From positions 1,178,001 to 1,242,000 of the forward strand of contig OZ244151.1 of NCBI GenBank assembly GCA_965216195.1: a stretch of 64,000 nucleotides of DNA. Direction: 5' to 3'. The notes under the pieces are model-generated. The model was not told the origin of the DNA, searched no databases, and was given only the letters and a program-made list of their open reading frames with translations. Both the position numbers and the translations under genes were made by a program. Each line of letters opens with the position of its first letter. Position 1 is the first letter of the stretch. Origin of the DNA: Aridibacter sp965216195 (GTDB lineage Bacteria > Acidobacteriota > Blastocatellia > Pyrinomonadales > Pyrinomonadaceae). Positions 1 to 9,450 of the stretch are shown in pieces.

Positions 1-2
1 AG

Positions 3-2603
3 GTATTACTTATTCCGGATCAATCACAACCAAAAATCACTGTAAATGTTACATACCTGGTAGGTTCCAGGTATGAAAATTACGGTGAGGCGGGAATGGC
101 ACATCTGCTAGAGCATCTTTTATTTAAAGGCTCGTCTAAACATCCGGATATTCCGCGAGAATTTGCTCTTCGAGGGGCTTTTGCAAATGCAACTACCTGG
201 ACAGACCGAACCGTCTATTACGAAACTTTTATAGCGACCGAGGAAAATCTCGAATGGGCTTTAGACCTTGAAGCTGATCGAATGGTTAATTCCTTTGTTT
301 CCGAAAAAGATCTTAGATCTGAATTCTCGGTGGTTAGAAATGAGCTTGAATCCGGTGAAAACAGCCCGCTTAGCGTTTTGTTCGACCGAATCCGAGCAGT
401 CGCTTTTGATTGGCATAATTATTCAAGATCAACAATTGGCGTAAGATCAGATATAGAAAATGTTCCGATTCAACGATTAAAGGCGTTTTATAAAAAATAC
501 TACCAGCCAGATAATGCGGTTTTGATTGTTGCCGGTAAGTTTGACGAGGCGAAAGCCTTGGAATTGGTTAACAAGAAGTTTGGTACGATTAAAAAGCCCG
601 CTAGAAAACTCTCCTCGCTTTACACTGTTGAGCCTGTGCAAGATGGAGAAAGAATGGTTACAATTCGAAGGATTGGAAATGCGCAAATAGTTATGGCGGG
701 ATATCACGTACCGCCTGCTGCCCACCCGGATTCTGCCGCAGCTTACATTCTCGGCGAAATGTTGACAAATGCTCCTAATGGGAAACTTTACGAAAATCTT
801 GTCAAAACAAAGAAAGCTACCAGCATTATAAAACAGCATCAGCAATTTAGAGACCCAGGATATCTGATGTTTGCCGTTCAGATAAAAAAAGAAGATTCTA
901 TGGAAGATGCACGTAAAGTGCTAATTGAAACAATTGAAGACTTCGGAAAAGCTGCACCTTCTAAAGAGGATGTTGAAAGGATAAAAAACAAGTCTCTGCG
1001 GTCTTTTGAAACTGCGTTAAATAATTCAACGTCATTACCCCTGAGCTTAACTAATTACATTGCTCGAGGGGATTGGAGATTAATTTTCATCCAAAGAGAT
1101 AGAATTGCAAGAGTTACTCCGGAAGATATACAGCGTTTAGCTAAAGACATTCTAAACCCGTCAAACAGAACGATTGCACAATTTATACCGACGCAAAAAC
1201 CAAGCCGATACGAAGCTCCTAATCTTTCTAATGAAGAGCTAGCTGCCGTAACTAAAAACTACAAAGGCAGAGAAACGGTTGCGGCAGGAGAAGCATTTGA
1301 CCCGACGCCACAAAATATTGAAGCGAGAACAAAACGCCTTAAGATTGGCAATTTAAAAGCAGCCTTTTTAACAAAGGAGAACCGAGGAGACCGTGTTTAT
1401 GCTCGTTTGGCATTACGTTTTGGAAATGAAAAAAGTCTAACTAATCAAAGATTCTCCGGCGATATAGCCCAAGAAATGCTTTTACGCGGAACAAGAAAGC
1501 GCACACGGCAACAAATCAATGACGAACTGGACCGTCTCAGAGGAAGTATTAGGATTGGAGGTGGAGCGGAAGGGATTTTCATAAATATTCAATCAACTCG
1601 CCAAAATCTTTCCGCTACTTTAAAACTTCTTGCAGAGATCCTTAGAGAACCCTCGTTTGCTAAGGATGATTTTGATGAGATTAAACGTGCAAGATTAAAC
1701 TCATTGGAAAGTAGGAAAGACCAACCAAGAAGTGTTGTGATGGATGCTGTTAATAAGCACTTTAATCGATATCCCAAAGGGCATATAAGATATACAGGTT
1801 CAACGGAAGAAGATATAGAGGCACTGAATCATCTTGAACTTCAAGATGTAAAAAACTTTTACGCGGATTTTTATGGAGCGTCAAACGGAGAATTAGCGGT
1901 AGTTGGGGACTTTAATCCCAAACAAACTTCCAAACTTGTTGAAGATTTATTTTCTAACTGGAAAAGCCCTTCAAAATACCAAAGAGTTCCGAGTAAATAT
2001 TTTGATATCCCGCCGACTAATGTGTCGTTTGAAACACCCGATAAGGCTAATGCATATTTCAGGGCACGAACAAACGTGAAACTGAGTTCGAATCACCCGG
2101 ATTATGTAGCAATGGTAGTTGTAAACAATTTGCTGGGTGGTGGCTTTCTAAGTTCAAGACTTCCCAAAAGAATTCGGGAAAAAGAGGGATTAAGCTATGG
2201 AGTAGCAACAAGGTTTAGAGTAGATGATTTCGGCGATAATGGTTCTTTTTCAGCATCTGCGATCTACGCCCCCCCAAATGTCACAAAACTTGAAAATGCG
2301 TTTCGCGAAGAAATTCAAAAAGCGATTTTGGAGGGGTTTACGGACAAGGAGGTCGAAGAGGTAAAAAAAGGAATACTTTTGGCAAGACAAAGCCAACGAG
2401 CCGGTGATTTCAGGTTGTCTATTTCCATGGCAGACGATCTCTATTTAGGACGCACCTTCAAATGGGATGCCGCATTCGAGGAAAAATTAAAATCAATTAA
2501 AACTGCAGAAGTAAATGCCGCCCTTAGGAGATACATTAAGCTCAAGAAATTTTCAATTTTCAAGGCAGGCGATTTTGCTGCGGTGAAAGGTAGGACGGAA
2601 TAA
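3..2603 (+). CDS. M16 family zinc metallopeptidase (5' end outside window)
   Basis: Secreted-type insulinase/pitrilysin-family peptidase of two tandem M16 halves. The reading frame is open from base 3, upstream of the first ATG at 96. The residues encoded by 3-95 match the region just before the zinc motif of the M16 paralogue at 9451, so the N-terminus and any signal peptide lie outside the window. The zinc motif HLLEH is visible (codons from about 105), followed by the downstream glutamate in a VVRNEL segment. The C-terminal half (about codons 440-860) is the non-catalytic M16 domain ending in KAGDFA. It probably degrades peptides in the periplasm. It is followed by a terminator and then a sigma-fusion/receptor pair, with a second M16 peptidase beyond. 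Family assignment is firm; substrate unknown. Confidence 0.93.
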   Translation, partial: VLLIPDQSQPKITVNVTYLVGSRYENYGEAGMAHLLEHLLFKGSSKHPDIPREFALRGAFANATTWTDRTVYYETFIATEENLEWALDLEADRMVNSFVSEKDLRSEFSVVRNELESGENSPLSVLFDRIRAVAFDWHNYSRSTIGVRSDIENVPIQRLKAFYKKYYQPDNAVLIVAGKFDEAKALELVNKKFGTIKKPARKLSSLYTVEPVQDGERMVTIRRIGNAQIVMAGYHVPPAAHPDSAAAYILGEMLTNAPNGKLYENLVKTKKATSIIKQHQQFRDPGYLMFAVQIKKEDSMEDARKVLIETIEDFGKAAPSKEDVERIKNKSLRSFETALNNSTSLPLSLTNYIARGDWRLIFIQRDRIARVTPEDIQRLAKDILNPSNRTIAQFIPTQKPSRYEAPNLSNEELAAVTKNYKGRETVAAGEAFDPTPQNIEARTKRLKIGNLKAAFLTKENRGDRVYARLALRFGNEKSLTNQRFSGDIAQEMLLRGTRKRTRQQINDELDRLRGSIRIGGGAEGIFINIQSTRQNLSATLKLLAEILREPSFAKDDFDEIKRARLNSLESRKDQPRSVVMDAVNKHFNRYPKGHIRYTGSTEEDIEALNHLELQDVKNFYADFYGASNGELAVVGDFNPKQTSKLVEDLFSNWKSPSKYQRVPSKYFDIPPTNVSFETPDKANAYFRARTNVKLSSNHPDYVAMVVVNNLLGGGFLSSRLPKRIREKEGLSYGVATRFRVDDFGDNGSFSASAIYAPPNVTKLENAFREEIQKAILEGFTDKEVEEVKKGILLARQSQRAGDFRLSISMADDLYLGRTFKWDAAFEEKLKSIKTAEVNAALRRYIKLKKFSIFKAGDFAAVKGRTE

Positions 2604-2625
2604 CGTAAGTTTTAGCGTAATTTTG

Positions 2626-2651
2626 GGGTGCGATCTTTTTCGCACCCTTTT
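2626..2651 (+). terminator. Rho-independent terminator after M16 peptidase
   Basis: Perfect 8-bp stem GGGTGCGA / TCGCACCC with a 6-nt loop, followed directly by TTTT. It sits 22 bp after the M16 stop codon. The rest of the 2652-2905 gap shows no gene; a 62-codon frame at 2628 starts inside this hairpin and is not credible. Confidence 0.85.
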
Positions 2652-2905
2652 CAATTATCTGTTGGGTTATCCGTTGGAGCTGTAATCAAATCACGGCTCT
2701 CAAAATTAGGCAACAAACGTCTGCGGAAACGCATGTACGTTCCGTCGATCGCCATCGCATTCGGGAGCCGTTCTCTTTTAGTTTTCGGTATCGAAAATTT
2801 CCGACGTATTTTCTAATTGTTCGCTTTTCTTCACAAAAAAAAGTTTCTAAGGCTTCTACATTTTAAAGCGTCGAACTTAATATAAGGTTAATCTATATTA
2901 ATCAC

Positions 2906-5900
2906 GTGTTAAAACTTTGGAAAAAAGATTCGCTTCCCGATCATGAAGACCTTTTTCTTGATTACTACGATCAAGCTTTAAAATGGGCGCTTCGCCTTAC
3001 CCGCGGGGACAACGAAAAAGCTGAAGATCTCGTTCATGATGTCTTCATACACTTCGCTCTCAACAAACCAAACCTCAGCAAAATAGAAAATCTTGACGCG
3101 TATCTTTTTACGATGCTGCGGAATATGATGCGCTCGCAGTATCGGCGTGACGCCAGAAAACTCGAAGCGACGATTGCGTTAGAAGAGTTTGAGTCGGCTG
3201 AAATTGTCCTGCGTTCGGTAAATATCGAAGATCGTATAAAAGCGAAAGAGCAATTGCGCTCGATATGCAAGTTTTTATGCGAACGCAAGGAGACGTCAAA
3301 GGGAGGTAGCGCACTTCTTCTGCGGTATTTTCTGGGCTATTTCCGCAGCGAAATTCGGCTGATAACCCGTGGAAACGAAAACTCCGTAGACTTTTTACTC
3401 AGCCATGCTGCGCGCGAAGCCCGCCTCCATCTTAACCAGCCAAAGAAAATTGGGTTTATTAATAAAACCGCTCAAAAAGTTACCAGGCAAAAAGCCTCAC
3501 CCCGTTCGAAGGATCAGGAGGAAGCAGATTTTCTGACGTCCACAGACAAATTCCTTAGCGAGATCAGAAACGAGGTGTTTGCCTCGTGTAAAGGTAAATG
3601 TTTTTCCAAAGCAGAACTTAACAAAATTTACTCAAAATCAAACGATGAAAAAGTATCCGGCGGAGCGTTGGCACATATTGTCAGTTGTCCCGAGTGTATC
3701 GATAAGGTTAATACGATACTCGGAATACCTTTACTTAAGGAGCGGTTTCCCACCGATACAATTAACCGAAACACTCCAAATATGAGCGGTGGCAGCGGCT
3801 CCGGTGGCGGCGGTGGAAAGAAGCCGAGCAAAGGGGCAAAAGACGCTTTAGGTAAATTCAGGCAGCGGCTAAACGAAGTGTTGGAACACGAGCCAAGTGA
3901 GCTTCTTGTCGCAGTAAACGGAATAGAGCTCGGAACGATCGAGGTTGGCGCAAGACGCAATAAATTAAAGCTTCATATTCAGGAAATCGAGGACATTAGA
4001 TTTGTCGAGATTTTCAGCGAACAGGGGCTGCGGCTGTTTATTCATCACGTCGATCCGCCTCCCGCCGGGGCGTTTTCCGAAATTGTTGAAGTTGGATTGA
4101 GTAGAAACCGTAAGTTTGAAGTAAGCCTGGATTTTGACGGGCTTGGCGCAAATCTGCACGTTGTTTACGAACACCCAAATTATCAAATCGCATCGCGAGA
4201 CTCGACGGCGTTGCACGACGAAGTTGTGGACGAAACCTCCGGCGATAAGACTGATGAGAATGTATTTAATTTTGGCGCAACGGCTTCTAAGTTTGGCGGT
4301 CAGTTCTCGGACAGCACGACGTTTCAGGGCATCAAGGCTTGGTTTAATCTTCAGCGGTCGTTCATGGCTGGCGGTCTCGCACTCGTTTTGATCGCTGCAT
4401 TAATTTTCATACAAATCCCGCAGACGAAAGTTTCGGCTGCTGAATTGCTCGCACGCTCGACGACTGCGCAGACAAAACTCACCGCGAATCCCGAGATTGT
4501 TCTCCATCGGACGCTAAATCTTGAACAACGTGATTCAGCTGGAGAACTGGTAGAAAGGCGCCGAATGGAAGTTTGGCAGAGCGCCGCTAAAGGGCTGAGA
4601 ATTCGTAGGTTATACGATTCGGAGAATAGGCTGATCGTAGCTGACTGGCGGAGAAGCGATGGTTCAAGAACGCTTTATCGTCCGGGCGATGCTCCCGCCG
4701 ACGTTAAGGCTAATCGCAGTATGAGCCTGCCGCGCGATTTGGATGATGCATGGCAAATGGATTTAAGCGCCAAAGATTTTCTGAGTTTGGTCGGGAATGC
4801 CGAGACGGTTTCAGTTGACGAAAAAGACGACAGTTACATTCTTAATTATCCGGGTAACGTTGCTACCGGACTACTGCGGGCATCCCTGGTCTTAAATCGC
4901 AAAGACTTAAGGGCGATTGGGAAGACGATTGTCATTGAAGGCGGGGAAACCGCCAAAGAGTTTGGGATTTCTGAGGTTAGGTTTGAAACTCCAAAGGCAG
5001 CAGATGTCGATGAAAAAGTATTCGAGCCGGAGCCCGAATTGATTCCACAGGTGGTCGATGAACCAAAGGAAATCGTTGAAGAAAGCCCCGAACCATCGCC
5101 TTCCCCCGAATTAAGTCCCGACGAGGAACCGGACGAGCCTAAGGCGAAAACTGAGGTAAAAAAAGAAAAGAAAATCACATCGAAAGCGCAGGCTTCGACG
5201 GAACTCGAGATCGAAGTTATCAGTTTGCTTGACCGCATCGATGCGACGCTGGGTGAGGAAGTAACCGTTACTCGTACAACCGGCGGTTCGCTGAGGATTG
5301 AAGGAGTCGTTACCAGTGAAAAACGGAAACGGGAAGTTCTAAGGGCGCTTTCGTCCGTTAGGAATAACCGCGCGGTGAAAATCCGAATCGAAACGCCCGG
5401 GGAAGCTCAGGCGAGGTTGAAAAAGGTTCAGACGAAACGCAAGCAAACTCGCGTTCAGATACAGGATATTACGCCATCCGCAAAAAGAATTCCTGTCGAT
5501 AAAGAGGTTCGGGCTTATCTTCGAAGACTCGGCACCCCGGAAAGCAAGCTGGATACGGAAGTAAACCGTTTTTCCGTGAAGGTAATGGCAACGATGGGAC
5601 GCGCGAAACTAAGGGCTTGGTCTTTGCGCAATCATTCAAAGCGATTTTCAGGTAAGACCTTAAAGGAATTAAAAGGTGATGCAAGGAAAAAATGGTTTTT
5701 GATAATCGGCGGGCAGGCGAGAAGTTACAAAAAGGAAATCGGAAATCTTCGGCAACAGATCGCGCCGCTTGGCGGTAGCGCCAGTTCTAGCGGCGGCAGT
5801 ACGAACATCAACGACGAAGCATATCTTCTAACGGCAATGGGTCGCTTAAACAACTTAAATGCGGCGCTTGATGTTGCCGTCAGCAGATCATTCACGCTTT

Positions 5901-6019
5901 CAGGCAAACGATCTCCACCGATTAAGCAGCGTAGCTTCTGGCAAAAACTTTCGGAGGCGGAAAGTTTAGCTACAAGTATTGAAAGAGCGGCACAGATTCT
6001 ATCAAACAGAACAAATTGA
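2906..6019 (+). CDS. Single-chain ECF sigma factor / zinc-finger / transmembrane / periplasmic-domain fusion
   Basis: 1037 residues from a GTG start (LKLWKKDS...). Residues about 20-85 look like sigma-70 region 2 (EKAEDLVHDVFIHF, then LDAYLFTMLRNMMRSQYRR). Residues about 115-180 look like region 4 (LLRYFLGYFRSEIRLI...VDFLLSHAAREA). Around 255-267 there is an H-x3-C-x2-C segment (AHIVSCPEC) like zf-HC2 anti-sigma domains. A Gly/Ser linker (about 293-306) and a cytoplasmic region follow, then one transmembrane helix (about 486-507). The outer part contains a LolA-like stretch, a Pro/Glu-rich linker and a BON-like segment (about 768-840). Sigma factor, anti-sigma and sensor are usually separate proteins; here they form one chain. 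The next gene, 20 bp on, is a TonB-dependent receptor, which suggests surface signalling. Domain calls are from motifs only. Confidence 0.75.
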   Translation: MLKLWKKDSLPDHEDLFLDYYDQALKWALRLTRGDNEKAEDLVHDVFIHFALNKPNLSKIENLDAYLFTMLRNMMRSQYRRDARKLEATIALEEFESAEIVLRSVNIEDRIKAKEQLRSICKFLCERKETSKGGSALLLRYFLGYFRSEIRLITRGNENSVDFLLSHAAREARLHLNQPKKIGFINKTAQKVTRQKASPRSKDQEEADFLTSTDKFLSEIRNEVFASCKGKCFSKAELNKIYSKSNDEKVSGGALAHIVSCPECIDKVNTILGIPLLKERFPTDTINRNTPNMSGGSGSGGGGGKKPSKGAKDALGKFRQRLNEVLEHEPSELLVAVNGIELGTIEVGARRNKLKLHIQEIEDIRFVEIFSEQGLRLFIHHVDPPPAGAFSEIVEVGLSRNRKFEVSLDFDGLGANLHVVYEHPNYQIASRDSTALHDEVVDETSGDKTDENVFNFGATASKFGGQFSDSTTFQGIKAWFNLQRSFMAGGLALVLIAALIFIQIPQTKVSAAELLARSTTAQTKLTANPEIVLHRTLNLEQRDSAGELVERRRMEVWQSAAKGLRIRRLYDSENRLIVADWRRSDGSRTLYRPGDAPADVKANRSMSLPRDLDDAWQMDLSAKDFLSLVGNAETVSVDEKDDSYILNYPGNVATGLLRASLVLNRKDLRAIGKTIVIEGGETAKEFGISEVRFETPKAADVDEKVFEPEPELIPQVVDEPKEIVEESPEPSPSPELSPDEEPDEPKAKTEVKKEKKITSKAQASTELEIEVISLLDRIDATLGEEVTVTRTTGGSLRIEGVVTSEKRKREVLRALSSVRNNRAVKIRIETPGEAQARLKKVQTKRKQTRVQIQDITPSAKRIPVDKEVRAYLRRLGTPESKLDTEVNRFSVKVMATMGRAKLRAWSLRNHSKRFSGKTLKELKGDARKKWFLIIGGQARSYKKEIGNLRQQIAPLGGSASSSGGSTNINDEAYLLTAMGRLNNLNAALDVAVSRSFTLSGKRSPPIKQRSFWQKLSEAESLATSIERAAQILSNRTN

Positions 6020-6039
6020 ATTGGGAGCGAACAATTGAA

Positions 6040-9000
6040 ATGAGGCAATTTACAATATCGAATTATTTAGCAAAGTTTTTATTTATAGTTACGGGCGTAG
6101 TTACGTTAGCGGTTTCTTCAAACGCGCAGATCGATGCAGCGACCCTAAGCGGTACTGTGGTTGATGAAACCGGAGCAGTTGTTCCCGGGGTTGAGGTAAT
6201 CATCGAAAACCCGGCGACGGGATTCAGGAGAAACACCACGACAAACGCTTCCGGTATTTATGTATTTCCCGCACTCCAGCCCGGAACCTACACTGTACGA
6301 GCCTCAAAAGATGGATTTGCGCCTATCGAAAACAGGGATGTTGTTCTTAACATCGGTGACCGTCGGGGATTGAGAATTCAGATGAAAGTCGGAGCCGTTA
6401 ATGCTGAGGTTACCGTTGTCCCTGATCCAGTTCTTTCAAATGAAACTGCGGCTGTCTCAACAGTTGTTGATCGAAATCTTGTTGAAAACATTCCTCTTAG
6501 CGGTCGCGATTTCCAAAGTCTTATTAATCTTTCCCCGGGTGTTATTGCTGTTCCACCGAGCGAAAATAATACCGGGCAATTTAGCATAAATGGACAGCGA
6601 ACAAACTCCAACTATTTTATTGTCGACGGCGTTAGTGCCAACGCCGGTATCTCGGCAAGACTCGGGGATCTAGGACAGCAAGGCAGCGGTTCGCTTCCGG
6701 GAACAAATGTCCAAGGTGGGTTATCCAATCAGGCGTCGATCGATGCGATTCAGGAGTTTCAAATCCTTACATCCACTTTTGCTCCCGAATACGGTCGCAC
6801 TCCGGGCGGACAGGTAATCATCAATACGCGCTCAGGCGAAAACAAATATCATGGTGCGCTTTACGAATATTTCAGAAATGATATTTTTGACGCAAACGAT
6901 TTTTTCAATAATGCGAATGGTCGTGAAAGACCGGCATTAAGGTTTAACAACTTCGGCGGAACGTTTAGCGGACCGTTGCCGTTTCTCAATTTTGGCGAGG
7001 GAGTTCCGATATTTAGCGATGGTAAAGACAGAACACATTTCTTTGTTTCTTATGAAGGACAGCGATTTCTGCTGCCCAAGCCCTCGATACTAGCTGCCGT
7101 TCCGACTCAAGGACTTCGTCAATCGGCGACAAATCCTGTAGCTAAAGCACTCTACGAAGCGTTTCCGCAAGCTACCGGACCCGAATCACTAACTTTTTTG
7201 GGAACGCCTTCCGGGATGTCCGAATTCAGCTCATCGTTTTCGGATCCAAACGAATCGGATTCACTGAGCGTCCGCGTCGACCACAACTATAAAAGTAAAT
7301 ATACCTTTTTCGGACGATTCAATTGGGCGCCTTCAAAGTCTTCGCGTCGCGACTCTGCAATAGCCTCTGTTGTACAGGAAAGAGAGCAAAATACCAGACT
7401 GTTTACATTTGGAGCAACACAAGTATTCACCCCAAGCGTAGTAAACGATTTTCGTTTTAACTGGACCAGGCAGGAAGGAAAAGGTCAGTCCGTCCAGGAT
7501 GGTTTTGGCGGAGCGATTCCCTTGTCAGAAGATTTACTGGTGCCACCAGGTTCGGGAGAGCGGGTTAACATAAATATTGTTTTGCTGTCATTTTCCACTT
7601 TAAGATCAAATTCTTTGCTTAATTTCGGTGATGAGGCGGATAATGTGCAACGCCAGATTAATGTTGTCGATAACATCACGTTTAATACGGGCGACCATCA
7701 GCTTAAGTTTGGTGGAGATTACCGAAGATTGAGACCCTTTATCGGCGGAATTGATCTTCGAAATTTTTTCCTTTTATATACACCGGGCGCTGCGGCTATT
7801 AGCGCACTTTTTGGTGCTCCTGTTCTGAGTGTGAATGACGGGTTTGCGGCTCAGGCATTAGCTTCTCGCGGAGGTTCTTTTACATCCAAATTTGACACCT
7901 ATTCGCTTTATGCACAGGATACGTGGAAAATCAATCCTAGGTTGACAACTACCTTCGGAGTGCGTTGGGAAATTAATCCCGCACCGGGATTTGTTGGCGC
8001 CCCGACCAAAACCTTTGCCCGCGCGCCCGATCTAACTCAGCAAGATCAATCCGGATTGTCTCTTGTTGAAGGTCCTTTTTATGAAACGGACTATACGAAC
8101 TTTGCGCCGCGTTTTGGCTTAGCTTATCGGGCGATCGAAAAAGCAGGACGTGAGTTGGTTATAAGAGGAGGAATCGGTGTCTTTTACGATCTCGGGCAAG
8201 CTCAATTTGCTTCCAGCGGAGATACATTTTTTTCAAGCGATTTTCGCCTAAATTCTCCTGTTCCCCCGGCACCATGGACGTTTACGGAAATTGACCAGAC
8301 GCCGGGTCCGTTTAACCGAATTTCGGCAACATCGGTTGATCCAAACCATGCGACCCCGAGAACCTATCAGTGGAATTTAACAGCGGAACAAACGATAGGT
8401 AAAAACCATGCTCTTTCCGTAGCATATGTCGGCGCGGCGGGACGTAAGCTCCAAAGGGTTATAAATCTTAGCTTCGCTCCCGCGCCCGGATTGATTCCCG
8501 GTGCGTTCTGGAGCCCTAATTTTTCAGGAGCAACGATAAGCGGATCTAACGGGGAATCGGATTATCATTCAATGCAGACGCAGTTTATGAGTCGCTTAAC
8601 GGATAGATTTACGGCAAACGTAAATTATACTTGGGCGCATTCGATTGACAACGCTTCAAACGACAGAACTATTTCGCTTGCCGGGATTCAAATTCCGGCG
8701 GAGCAGTTTAGAGGAGATTCGGATTTTGACGTTAGACACAATCTAACGGGTGCGGTCACATATCAAATCCCGGAGCCCGAATGGGGCAAAGCCGCGAAAG
8801 CGATTTTTGGCGGATGGACACTTAATTCTCTTTTCTTTTTCCGATCCGGTTTGCCGTTTGACGTTACTGTGATTGAAGATGATTTGCTGGTTCAAACCCG
8901 GGGGGTTCGCCGACCGAATGTGACCGGTCAGCCGATCTGGATAAACGATTCGAGTTTGGCAGGCGGAAGAAAGCTAAATCCGGACGCTTTCGATTTTGTT

Positions 9001-9357
9001 AATCTACCTACCGACGGAACGCACGGAAATTTGGGAAGGAATGCTATACGGGGACTGGGGGCTTGGCAGATAAATGCCGGACTTCACAGGAACTTCAAAC
9101 TGTGGGAAGGGACGAACCTTCAGTTCCGGGTTGAGGCTTTCAACGTTTTAAATAAACCTAACTTTTTAAACCCAACCTTTACCAATGCGAGAGTATTTCA
9201 GAATCCGCCACCTGGACAATCTAATGTATTGCTGAGTGGTCCTTGGGGAGAACACTTTCAGAGTCTTTCACAGTCGGCGTTTGGATTGGTGCAAAACCCG
9301 TTATTCGCCAGCGGCGGACCGCGTTCAATGCAGTTTGCATTGAGGTTTACTTTCTAA
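6040..9357 (+). CDS. Oar-like TonB-dependent outer-membrane receptor
   Basis: About 1105 residues. ATG 6040 gives a clean signal peptide (MRQFTISNYLAK... to SSNAQ) and has GGGAG upstream; an in-frame TTG at 6016 overlaps the preceding stop codon and is the less likely start. Residues about 35-120 are a carboxypeptidase-regulatory-like beta-sandwich (LSGTVVDETGAVVPGVEV...). A plug domain follows (ENIPLSGRDFQSLINLSPGV, then NYFIVDGVSAN) and then a long beta-barrel ending in aromatic RFTF, as expected for BamA-dependent insertion. The family imports large ligands or acts in protein handling. It is co-directional with the sigma-fusion gene and two M16 peptidases, consistent with uptake of peptides or proteins that are then digested. 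Ligand unknown. Confidence 0.92.
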   Translation: MRQFTISNYLAKFLFIVTGVVTLAVSSNAQIDAATLSGTVVDETGAVVPGVEVIIENPATGFRRNTTTNASGIYVFPALQPGTYTVRASKDGFAPIENRDVVLNIGDRRGLRIQMKVGAVNAEVTVVPDPVLSNETAAVSTVVDRNLVENIPLSGRDFQSLINLSPGVIAVPPSENNTGQFSINGQRTNSNYFIVDGVSANAGISARLGDLGQQGSGSLPGTNVQGGLSNQASIDAIQEFQILTSTFAPEYGRTPGGQVIINTRSGENKYHGALYEYFRNDIFDANDFFNNANGRERPALRFNNFGGTFSGPLPFLNFGEGVPIFSDGKDRTHFFVSYEGQRFLLPKPSILAAVPTQGLRQSATNPVAKALYEAFPQATGPESLTFLGTPSGMSEFSSSFSDPNESDSLSVRVDHNYKSKYTFFGRFNWAPSKSSRRDSAIASVVQEREQNTRLFTFGATQVFTPSVVNDFRFNWTRQEGKGQSVQDGFGGAIPLSEDLLVPPGSGERVNINIVLLSFSTLRSNSLLNFGDEADNVQRQINVVDNITFNTGDHQLKFGGDYRRLRPFIGGIDLRNFFLLYTPGAAAISALFGAPVLSVNDGFAAQALASRGGSFTSKFDTYSLYAQDTWKINPRLTTTFGVRWEINPAPGFVGAPTKTFARAPDLTQQDQSGLSLVEGPFYETDYTNFAPRFGLAYRAIEKAGRELVIRGGIGVFYDLGQAQFASSGDTFFSSDFRLNSPVPPAPWTFTEIDQTPGPFNRISATSVDPNHATPRTYQWNLTAEQTIGKNHALSVAYVGAAGRKLQRVINLSFAPAPGLIPGAFWSPNFSGATISGSNGESDYHSMQTQFMSRLTDRFTANVNYTWAHSIDNASNDRTISLAGIQIPAEQFRGDSDFDVRHNLTGAVTYQIPEPEWGKAAKAIFGGWTLNSLFFFRSGLPFDVTVIEDDLLVQTRGVRRPNVTGQPIWINDSSLAGGRKLNPDAFDFVNLPTDGTHGNLGRNAIRGLGAWQINAGLHRNFKLWEGTNLQFRVEAFNVLNKPNFLNPTFTNARVFQNPPPGQSNVLLSGPWGEHFQSLSQSAFGLVQNPLFASGGPRSMQFALRFTF

Positions 9358-9379
9358 CAAGTTTATTTTTTTTATACGG

Positions 9380-9421
9380 CGAGCGGATGTTTGGACAATG
9401 CGGTTTATGTCACACCGCTCG
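9380..9421 (+). promoter_or_regulatory. Stem-loop between receptor and M16 peptidase
   Basis: Perfect 7-bp inverted repeat CGAGCGG / CCGCTCG with a 28-nt loop, lying between the receptor stop and the M16 start (RBS-like TTTAGGAG just downstream). It is followed by TATTGTTTTA rather than a clean U-tract, so it could be a weak terminator/attenuator that lowers downstream expression or an mRNA processing element. Confidence 0.35.
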
Positions 9422-9450
9422 TATTGTTTTAGATATTTAGGAGAAAAACA

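Noticed and set aside
2628..2816. 62-codon frame in the gap after the first M16 gene.
   Set aside because: It begins inside the terminator hairpin, has no ribosome site and its translation is unlike any protein family.
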